This document shows positions 55,440 through 64,000 of a DNA stretch of 64,000 nt, piece after piece (positions within the stretch are counted from its first letter, which is position 1; the number at the start of each line of letters is the position of its first letter). Source of the stretch: Myxocyprinus asiaticus. Taxonomy: Eukaryota; Chordata; Actinopteri; Cypriniformes; Catostomidae. Under the pieces are notes generated by a model. It did no database searches. It was not told the origin of the DNA and saw nothing but the letters and a program-made list of their open reading frames with translations. The DNA lies in NCBI RefSeq assembly GCF_019703515.2, contig NC_059351.1, positions 17,391,501 to 17,455,500 on the forward strand, in the 5' to 3' direction. A program made the translations under genes and the position numbers.

Positions 55440-55716
55440 TTAAAGGAATTGTTCACCCAAAAATGAAAATTTGCTGATAATTAACTCACCCTCAGGCCAT
55501 CCAAGATGTGTCTGAGTTTCTTTCTTCATCAAAACAGAATGTAAGATTTTTAGGATTTTATTTCAGGCCTCCTCCTTTAAACAATGCAAGTGAATGTACT
55601 CAATTTTTTTGATGGTCCAAAATGCATATTTATGGTGCATCAAAATAATCTTGGATGGCCTGAGGGTGAGTAAATTTATCAGCAAATTTTCATTTTTGGG
55701 TGAACTATTCCTTTAA
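55440..55716. mobile_element. TTAA-flanked MITE with long AGGAATwGTTCACCC ends
   Basis: The element is 55444-55712 between TTAA at 55440-55443 and 55713-55716. The left AGGAATTGTTCACCCAAAAA, continuing through TTTGCTGATAA and CTCACCCTCAGGCCATCC, is inverted at the right over about 65 bp. Non-coding. It lies between the two minisatellite arrays. Confidence 0.9.
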
Positions 55717-56189
55717 ACTCTGTATACTCTTGAAAAAAGTTCAAAGACGTTTTACACATGTCAGAAACGCATACGGTCCACTGCGGTCTGCAGAATCTAC
55801 ATTATGGTTTTTAGAAACCTGCCAGTCAGACACTTGTGGATTTTGTCCTGAAAATGATAAAAGTTCTTGAAATTGAAATGAAAGTTTGCAAAGAGTACAG
55901 AGGTTTACGTGCAAAACAGTAGAAAGAAAAGTCGTTTTAATGTGTTTTTCTTTTTTTTTTAATCATAAAGGATGATAGCACATTTTTTTCTGCTTATTAT
56001 TTTTTCATTTACACTGGCATTGTTTTTCCTTCATTCACAAGTTGTGCCTAATGTATGAAATACCTGACAAAAATATTTTGTATAATCCACAATGTATATG
56101 TTGTATATTTCCTCACCTGCCAATATATACAAGCCAGATGAATATGAATATGCATGAGGTACTATTACCATAATGAGATGGCACTGAAT
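55717..56189. other. Non-coding spacer
   Basis: AT-rich with T runs near 55950-56010. Nothing recognised. Confidence 0.5.
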
Positions 56190-56866
56190 AGAGAGCTCTA
56201 CAATGCAATTCTTACAAGAATTCTGATTACAGAGCTCTGCAACTGAATTCTTACTAGAAAGAATGTAATTGCAGAGCTCTGTAATTGAATTTCAGAGCTC
56301 TGCAATTACATTCTTACTAATAAGAATTGCCAATAAAGAGCACTACAATTATATTCTTACTAGTAATAATGTAATTGCAGAGCTCTGTAATTAAATTAAA
56401 GAGCTCTGCAATTAAACATATCTTTAATGCAATTTTTCACTAGTAACAATTCAATTAGAGAGCTCTCTATCTGGAATTCTTACTAGTAAAAAAATCAATT
56501 ATAGAGCTCTCTAATTGGAATTCTTCCTAATAACAATTAAATTGCTCTCTAATTGGAATATTTACTAGTAACAATTCAATTAGAGAGCTCTGTAAATAAA
56601 AATGAATGGGAATCAATGGAAACATATGACAAGTAAAAGATTCAATTAGAGAGCTCTCTAATTGGAATTTGAACTAGTAACAATTCAATTGTAAAGCTCT
56701 CTAATTGGAATTCTTACTAGTAAAAATGCAAATAGAGAGCTCTGTAATTGGAATTCTTATTAGTGAAAATTAAATTATATAGTTCAGTAATTGGAATTCT
56801 TACTGGTAAAAATGTAATTATATAGCTCTGTAATTGGAATTCTTACTAGTAAAAATGCATTTATAA
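56190..56866. repeat. Palindromic ~43-bp minisatellite, array 2
   Basis: Exact GAGCTC sites at 56193, 56232, 56274, 56295, 56380, 56401, 56460, 56504, 56585, 56651 and 56737, and ACTAGT at 56359, 56439, 56482, 56564, 56673, 56716 and 56845, with variants between. The basic spacing is again about 43 bp. In places two GAGCTC centres are only 21 bp apart (56274/56295 and 56380/56401), meaning the ACTAGT half was lost there. Confidence 0.88.
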
Positions 56867-57289
56867 TTAGTAATGCTGGGAAAATTAAAAGATAAAGATT
56901 TGGCCTTCCATACACTGACATCAGCGAAAACTGTCACAACACATATGACTGCTCTCCTTATTGTTCTGTTTTGTTCTCCGGCTAATTCACCTAACTAATT
57001 AGTGAAATTATTTCAGGGCCGCTTGTTATGTTATTTCCTTCACTTTTGTTTTGCCCCTCTAAGCAATCTGCATGTTATCCACTACACACATAAATACATT
57101 TGTGCACATAGAAAAGACAGATTAGTTGTGTTAGAGGAAATACAAATACCAGAAAGTATATTTCTCATCTTCAATGGACAGTTTAAGTTCAAATCAACCC
57201 AATATCACAAAAGAAACGTTACTGATGCGACATGCACCATATTTAAACCTGATTTTGAAAGATTCAAGTGTCTTGAATCTTCAGATGGC
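56867..57289. other. Non-coding spacer
   Basis: A 106-codon frame from 57002 shows no recognisable domain and ends in the neighbouring MITE. No other feature. Confidence 0.5.
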
Positions 57290-57916
57290 TTAAAGGAATT
57301 TTCCGGGTTCAATACAAATTAAGCACAGTCGACAGCATTTGTGGCATAATGTTGATTACTACAAAAATTAATTACAACTCGTCCCTCCTTTTCTTTAAAA
57401 AAAAAAGCAACAATCACATTGCAGTGGGGCACTTACAAGTGGGCCAATATTTGAAGGGTTTAATGGCAGAAATGTGAAGCTTTTCGTTTTATAAAAACAC
57501 TTACATTAATTCCTCTGTTAAAACACATGTATTATTTGAGCACTAAAGTTGTTTAAATCATCATTTTTACAGTCATTTTAGGGTTTTAGGGTTTGTTGAC
57601 ATTATATCATCATGGTAACGAAGTTGTAAAATTGGTCATAACTTTACACAGAAAAGGTTAGTAAGTGATTTTATAACAAAAAATCATGTTAGCACACATA
57701 TTATTTATGTCTTATGGATATTCTTTTGAAAAAGTTAGTATTTTAATGTTTAAAACTTGGCCCCCATTCACTTCCATTGTAACTGCCTCACTGTAACCAA
57801 AATGTTTGCTTTTTCTAAAGAAAAGGAGGGGCAAGTAAAAATTTATTTTTGAAATAATTAACATTAAATGTTGTCAATTGAGCTTAACTTATATTGAACC
57901 CAGAATATTCCTTTAA
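57290..57916. mobile_element. TTAA-flanked MITE with AGGAATwTTCyGGGTTCAAT ends
   Basis: The element is 57294-57912 between TTAA at 57290-57293 and 57913-57916. The left AGGAATTTTCCGGGTTCAAT is inverted at the right (ATTGAACCCAGAATATTCCT), with similarity continuing for about 60 bp. Non-coding. Confidence 0.88.
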
Positions 57917-58925
57917 AGAAAGAAACAGTGTTCGCAAACCATTTCACTTCCATAATGGGAAGTATTTCTGAGTGAAAAATTGTGGGGTAAATAATCGTGA
58001 AAAGTGGTCTCTATATGACAGGTGGTTTTAGGGGCCGATAAATAGCAGGGCTTGATCATGTCATCCAAAAATGAAAGCTGTTTCAGAGGTGGAGCAATCA
58101 GTACGTTGGCTGAAACCCATCAATAAGTCTCAGCTGAGTGACAGTCTCGAAAGGAGAGAAAAATCACCAATGAGATTTCTTTAATATCTTAATGATTTCT
58201 TTAATACAAAACAATGCATTTAAATGTAGCGCAAATGGAGATTTTTACTGCTTCTCAGATTTTTCCCTGAGAAAAAACTCCTCTGAGTTTTATGTGTCCA
58301 TATGTGTCTCCTCTAGAGTTTCAGAAGCAATCTCAACAATGTCTCTCACACTGTGCTTAGATTTACATCAGTCTCAATCCACTGTAGGATACAGAACACG
58401 TTACAATCTTTTTCTTTAACTGGAAATGCCAGGAACTGTATTAGGAACTACATCAAACAGTCAGTCTTGCATTTAACATCAACGCCAGACACAAATGGGA
58501 TCAGGCATCTTTAAATGCCTCCTGTTGTGAAGGAACACATTTTCAAACAAATCTAATTCAGTTGAGATATCATTACAATGGAGTTACCAAGAAAGTTAAG
58601 GTGAAGAAAATATGAAATTATACAACCCAAGAGCAGATGAAACAATATTAAGGAAGGGGCTATTTGTAGAAAGGACTGATTTTAGAATAGTACATGATTA
58701 TAGCTTCGTACAAAAATGAGATAAGGTAGATTTTCATTTTACTACAATAGTTTCAGCTGAGTCTAGGATAGTTTGTTTTACATAGCCAGACTTCTGACTA
58801 TCAGTACACAGTATGGTTCAGTTTACAGCTTATTCTGGACAAGAAACATAAATAAAATTGAGCAGAATGAAAAGCAAAGTTTGCTTTGTTTTTCATGCCA
58901 TTTAGGGGTGGGTTTATCTGAAATA
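57917..58925. other. Non-coding sequence
   Basis: No recognised element. The 75-codon frame at 58192-58419 has no family signature. Confidence 0.5.
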
Positions 58926-59769
58926 GTTGAAACTAGGAGTTGCACAGGCTAGTCAGCTACAACTAACGTAGTCGTCACCATCATCCTGAAGTCAACTAGT
59001 CGCTTACCACGTGATTTATAAACCGCATCTGTAAGAAATACAGCAGGTGTGAAGCCTGGTGCCTCTGCACTGAAAAGGCACAGTGGCTCAAAGATAGGAT
59101 GTGATGTTCTGTTAGACTCACATTAAAAGACATATAAACAGAATGCACTTCTGAGCTGGTGTTTGTTTACTATGTCACTCTGCTCAATAACGCAACGCAT
59201 CAATGTATCAACAACAATCTTATGCATTCTCCATATCTGTATTGCACATGCGCAAAGCATCAACAATGATAATGCTGAGAACAATCCATAGGCTACTCTG
59301 ATAAAGATGATATAAATGCTTCGGTAACCTGCAATATAAGCAAATTATCCTATAAATATAACCAAAATACTAGTGTTATGCCGTCCTGGATGTTGTTTGC
59401 CTCTTCAACAACACGATTCGACAACAGTTTGAAAAGCAATTCAATGGAATGGAATGCATAATGGAATGCATTTTAAGTGTCAACTTTGCGTATTGGGCCA
59501 TCTGACTTGGATGCTGTTCGCTCTGTCAAGAACTGGATTCAGCGACAGTTTCGAAAATCACAAGTTGGAGTCCACTGACATGACGGAATGCATCCCCATT
59601 TTCACCTGAAAACATCTGACTTTGCGGCAGCAAGAGGACAGGGAACCACCTGCAGGTGTGCAAAGTTTTGGGGGTGGAATGATGTCTTGACTAGTCGAAT
59701 TTAACTCGACAAATGGGATCGACTAGTTGACTATTAAAAGTAAATGGTCATGCAACCCCTAGTTGATAC
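58926..59769. mobile_element. hAT-type MITE with 8-bp duplication
   Basis: The element is 58934-59761, with TAGGAGTTGCACAGGCTAGTC at the left and, inverted, ...GGTCATGCAACCCCTA at the right. It is flanked by GTTGAAAC (58926-58933) and GTTGATAC (59762-59769), 7 of 8 identical. Internal CTAGTCG/CGACTAG motifs recur near both ends. Confidence 0.85.
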
Positions 59770-61091
59770 CACAAAAATAGTCCAGCATGGGAAGAAAAAA
59801 GTGCTGGTCAGCGATTGGCTGTACAAGAATCACTGAAGAAATTAGTGGAAAAAACTCAGTTAAACAGGAGGAAGAGGAACATATATTTTTACTCGAAAAT
59901 ATCTAGTTTACTCACCTCCATGAGCCTCAAACAAAATTCTGAATAACTGTAAAAGATCTGATCCCACTAACCTAGAAAACCTAAATACAGAGCAAGTTCT
60001 TGCGTAAACACGTGCCACTGCAATCGACCTTCTTTCACGCACTCATTAACGTGCAACATACATCAAAATCTGTACTGAAGTATTGCTTAGTCTAAATTTC
60101 AAGTTGTTTCATATGCCTTCAGAAGATTTGGAATATGACGCACAGGTTGCATAAACTACTTCTATTATACTATTGGGCCTTGCTTTAAACTTTAAAGTCA
60201 CTATCAACTGCCATTGTATTGACAAGACAGACTGGGGTTTTCATTAAAATTGTTCCTTTTGTGTTCCGCATAAGAGAGAAAGTCAAATGGGTTTGGAATG
60301 AGATGACAGTATATATGAGAGTATATTGCAATTTTTTTATTTTTCAGTGATCCATTTCTTTGACAAGTGACAAACATGCATATCCTTTTTATCTGGTGTC
60401 TTCAGTAAACTACTCTGCATTGCACACATGTTTTAGAATCAACACAAAGTATTGAAATAGGCCTCCAAACTCCAAAGCAGTTCAGACATTTCCAACCATA
60501 AACTGCATGGATATGAAAGCTCCCTTTGCTGGGGTTAGGTATGTGGAGGTGTAAAACTAATATTATTTCTAATAGAGTATCCCTGCAGTCCAACAATACA
60601 AGTTGTATTAAAAGGGTTCGGAGTAGCTTGTCCCTATATCCCAGTGGTTACCCACCAACTGGTTAAAATTATAACTAAAATAAACAACTAAGGTTAAAAC
60701 TAACCCATATATTAATAAGGGAACAAAACAAGCATGCTAATCAAAGTTTGAGTAGTGGATAACTTAATTTACATAAACTTTGTTTACTGCAGTTTGCAAA
60801 GAAATGCGCCAAGAGAATAGCTGAAAGATGCTGATCAGTATAAATTTCAGACTGGTAACTCACGGTTCTTACACATGACTAAAAAAAATGCAAAAATACT
60901 TCATCTGAATACAATTGCTGCCACCATGAGCACTAGAAAATTTACACAAACGTCTCTTTTTAATAAATCTCTTCAAACAGTCTCTGTCGATGGTAATTGG
61001 GCAACTGTTTAGTGAATTCATCCCTGAAAGTTTAGCTCCATCCCTCATCAGATATGTTTGCATAATTTTGACCATGATCACATTTACCTCT
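59770..61091. other. Non-coding sequence
   Basis: No recognised repeats or coding signals. Confidence 0.5.
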
Positions 61092-61462
61092 AGTGCTACT
61101 GATACTGCATTGCGCAAGTGACCTCAGAGACACGGGTTTTGGTCCCGTGAGTACCAGGAAGTAATTGCATTCGCATAAATAATGGTGAGCACAATTCCGA
61201 GGTTGTGTTTTCGTTTTAAAATACATTTTCACTCCACTGATGGTTAGATTTAGGGTTGGGGTTGGGTTAGTGCATAGAGTTAATAAAACTGCATTCCTGT
61301 TTACTTTATTACATCATTTGTTACTAAAAATACAATCACTTTTGGCCACTCAAAGGACATTTCACCCTGGAGCTCACATGTACCATACGTACAATAACAA
61401 TTCCAGCTTCGGCCACTGGGGCATTGATTTGAATTTCAGTAAGCACAGACCGACTTTAGCAG
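61092..61462 (+). mobile_element. tRNA-derived SINE, copy 4 (best preserved)
   Basis: The head reads TAGTGCTACTGATACTGC (A-box region), TGACCTCAGAGACACGGG and TTTTGGTCCCGTGAG (degenerate B box), a recognisable tRNA-like order. The body has ACCAGGAAGTAATTGCATT, GGTTAGATTTAGGGTTGGGG and CATTTCACCCTGGAGCTCAC. The 3' end has GGCCACTGGGGCATTG and GTAAGCACAGACCGAC. No poly-A tail is visible. Confidence 0.75.
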
Positions 61463-62195
61463 CAAAACTTTTCACAGTGTGACCAGTCTAGAAGAAATCC
61501 CATAGAATTACAGAGATGGAGGGACCAGAGCGATATCTAGGGAACAAAGTATACACAGAAGCGAATTGGGGCTCTTTCACAAAGGCCAGTAAGCAACCAA
61601 CCAGAACACCCTTAAATACCCTGGTGATGCCCTAGCTACCACACAGCAAAATGCTAAAATACTGAAACTGAGTAGCAATGGCCAGACAACCACACACAAC
61701 ACCCTAACACTGTGGCAGTGACTTTTGCATGGTCGAGAAAACTAAAATTTTCTTCTGAAATATATAAAAAATCTCATTATTAGTCAAATACTGTTGAAAA
61801 GGTGTTTTTTTGCAAATCACATCACAAGTTATTCAAAAATTACTCTCTTTCTCTTACCCTTTACACAGCCTGATGTGCACACCCACACACACACCATATC
61901 CTCAGAGACAAGGTGATTAATTGGACTGACTAGGGCTTGTGAAAGTTACGATGGTGCCACTGTACTCGGGGAGAACCAACCATTACCCTGTCAACTCAGC
62001 CACACACAGACTCCTGAACTTGACAGCTAAAATTAGTCTTTTGCGCTCTCGCACCCTCTGTTTCTCCTTTTGTAACCGATCCGCCATTGTTTCATCTTTC
62101 CCCAAAGGATAGTTTTTCATCCCTGTATGAATTATTAAAGTAAGAACAGAGGGACTGGATTTAACATATGTAAATATGAGAGTGTTTGTTCCCTT
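61463..62195. other. Non-coding sequence
   Basis: 61890-62110 is balanced in composition and free of repeats. No coding or transposon signature. Confidence 0.4.
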
Positions 62196-62400
62196 TTTAC
62201 AAAAAGAATAGTTTACCCAAAAGTGGCAATTATGTCAGACTTTCTCTTCACCACAGAACACAAATTGAGATGTTTGGAGCAATGTTCACATATCTCTTTT
62301 TCAAACAACGAAAGTAAGTAATGATTCCACGTCTTCTGAAGCCATACGATAGATTTGTGAGGAACAGACTGTTAAAATATTCAAAAGGTGCAATGGTAGA
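62196..62400. repeat. Partial MITE (TAGTTTACCCAAAA end)
   Basis: AAGAATAGTTTACCCAAAAGT followed by a segment with CTGAAGCCATACGATAGATTTG resembles the internal order of a common cyprinid MITE. The right inverted end is absent. Confidence 0.5.
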
Positions 62401-64000
62401 AACATGACAACCATAGGCATTACTAGACCCTTTTTAGGAGGGCTTCAGCCTTTGCAATCAGCACTTAAATGTTTTAAACAGCTGCAGCCGCAAAGCTGCA
62501 CTTGTTTGAAGCGCGAGGCACTTTGGTGGCTTTTCTTGCCTGTAAAGGCTGACAGTAGTGCGAGCCTATAGCACTGGAGTGTGGGTTGTGAAGGAGCATA
62601 TCGTTGATTTAACCCACTGAACGAATACGCCCCATTTACTCATTAAATTCATGAACGAGCAAGGATCAGCGTCTTATTATGACCGATTGAAAGAGAGGAG
62701 GAATGTAGTTCATTTAGTTCAGTAATCTCATTTAACAAGGAGAGAAAGGGGCTGGATTAATTAAGAGTAAATGTGACTAATGACATTACAATAACAACAG
62801 GAAATAATTAAAACCTGTAATTACCTGTAAGTTCAAAAAACGATATGCTTTGTTGACATTTGCAGGGAAAACACTTAGATATTTAAACACTGCTAAAGTC
62901 TCTAAATAGACACTATGATTTGTAGTATAATTAGGCTTAGTTTCAGTCGTCAACACCACCTACTGGCGAAAAAGTGAACAAATCTGAACTAATCTTCCTT
63001 ATATATATAAAATACCTTTATTTTACTAAGGTTATTCTATTGAAATTAAAATCTTTTTGTGGAGTGATTTTCTCTTTTAGGCGAATTCAAAAGACTCGAG
63101 TTATGAGTTATTGACACAGAAAAACATCATCTGGAGTTAATTCACTCCACTAAAGATCGACTAAGCTAAATGTGATATTTATTATAATAATAGTTTTTTG
63201 TGGTGTTTGGGATGAGTTTATCTACAGTTGGTGTGGAATTATTGATTTTCTATAATAAACTTTTTTTTTTTACATTTGTTAATAAATGTCAAATAAAAAT
63301 ATGATTATTTGAATGGTTCTTTAAAAGTTTTTTTTTTTTTTTTATAACTTTACAAGTGTGTTTATTATAGAAATGACAATATCCTGAATGCATATTAGTC
63401 GGCTATCTTGAATGTTGTAAAAAAATAAAAAATAAAAACATCTATGCTAAGGAGTGGAATACATTGTGTGCACATCTAATAGTGGGTAAAATGTATATGG
63501 GTGATTGTAATTTTTTGTAATATGGGTGATTCTCACCCTATTTTACTCCAAAATCAAAAGAAACAAATAAGAAATGATATTTAGCACATAGAAAATGTAA
63601 AAAATTTTAGGGCCATTAAGACTTTTTACATTTTCATAACAGTTACACACATTTTACCCCTCTCCAATGCTCATTACCTCAGTAAGAAAAAGAGTGTCTA
63701 TTTTGATATTATCATTACCACAACGTGATTTATTTATTTATTTATTTATTTTACATTTAAATTCAAAAGTATACATACATCATAGTAGTAATCCCTTGGT
63801 ACTGCCTTTCATTTTGGCTGATTTAAATAAAATAAAATAAAAATAACTGTACAACAGAATATTTTTTACCCCTAGTTTTTACATTTTATGTATCCTGGCT
63901 AATGATTACACTGTGTAACAATAGTTTTTTGGTTCCTGGGTAATAAGTGTTATTTTCTAATAGCTTATGCCTCAAAAGTATAGAAAATGGCTATTATTCC
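62401..64000. other. Non-coding sequence with a (TTTA)n and a diverged MITE end
   Basis: A (TTTA)n tract lies at 63725-63752 and a relative of the GGGTGAATCTCAC repeat at about 63525-63640. 62600-62830 is repeat-free. No coding signal. Confidence 0.5.

Noticed and set aside
54836..56866. CRISPR-like array of spaced repeats
   Set aside because: The units are contiguous palindromic minisatellite repeats without unique spacers, in a eukaryotic genome. No cas-like genes are present.

Overview
The window looks like transposon-rich, non-genic DNA from a teleost fish, most likely a cypriniform (carp, minnow or loach group). This rests on AT-rich sequence packed with families typical of fish genomes: Sleeping-Beauty-type and other Tc1 elements, DIRS tyrosine-recombinase retrotransposons, a Gmr1-like Ty3/gypsy element, L2/Rex1-like and Tx1/L1-like LINEs, piggyBac, Harbinger and hAT elements, TTAA-flanked MITEs and a tRNA-derived SINE. 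I found no host protein-coding exon and no intact RNA gene. Every substantial coding signal belongs to a mobile element, and every element ORF I could follow is broken.

Layout. 0.5-1.1 kb: Tx1/L1 LINE remnant (-). 1.2-6.2 kb: Gmr1-like gypsy element (+) with integrase ahead of RT/RNase H, split by a piggyBac element (2981-4923) that entered the integrase gene at a TTAA. 7.9-8.5 kb: TTAA MITE. 8.7-10.0 kb: short GC-rich LTR element (-) with two unlike LTRs. 12.6-15.5 kb: DIRS copy A (-) with a right-end fragment abutting its left end. 15.5-17.8 kb: inverted-repeat (foldback-like) sequences. 20.0-21.5 kb: diverged tandem repeat broken by a SINE. 23.8-24.9 kb: Harbinger element with a Myb-like ORF.

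25.8-30.3 kb: second piggyBac copy, holding an L2/Rex1-like LINE that itself holds a solo LTR. 31.0-31.8 kb: hAT-like element with a long (TA)n. 33.0-35.0 kb: Tc1 element interrupted by a hAT MITE. 35.5-39.7 kb: DIRS copy B (-) with RT, RNase H and tyrosine recombinase. 41.7-43.0 kb: second Tc1 type. 44.9-46.3 kb and 47.6-48.5 kb: two Sleeping-Beauty-type Tc1 copies in opposite orientation, the second inside a 2.6 kb hAT element that also contains an LTR and another TA-flanked element.

The last 14 kb has few coding elements. It holds two arrays of an unusual palindromic 43-bp minisatellite (54.8-55.2 and 56.2-56.9 kb), MITEs, a hAT MITE, a SINE and long single-copy-looking stretches. Some of those stretches could carry conserved regulatory sequence of a gene outside the window, but nothing here proves it.

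The elements do not form a pathway. Their nesting gives a relative insertion history: gypsy before piggyBac copy 1; piggyBac copy 2 before LINE before LTR; Tc1 before hAT.
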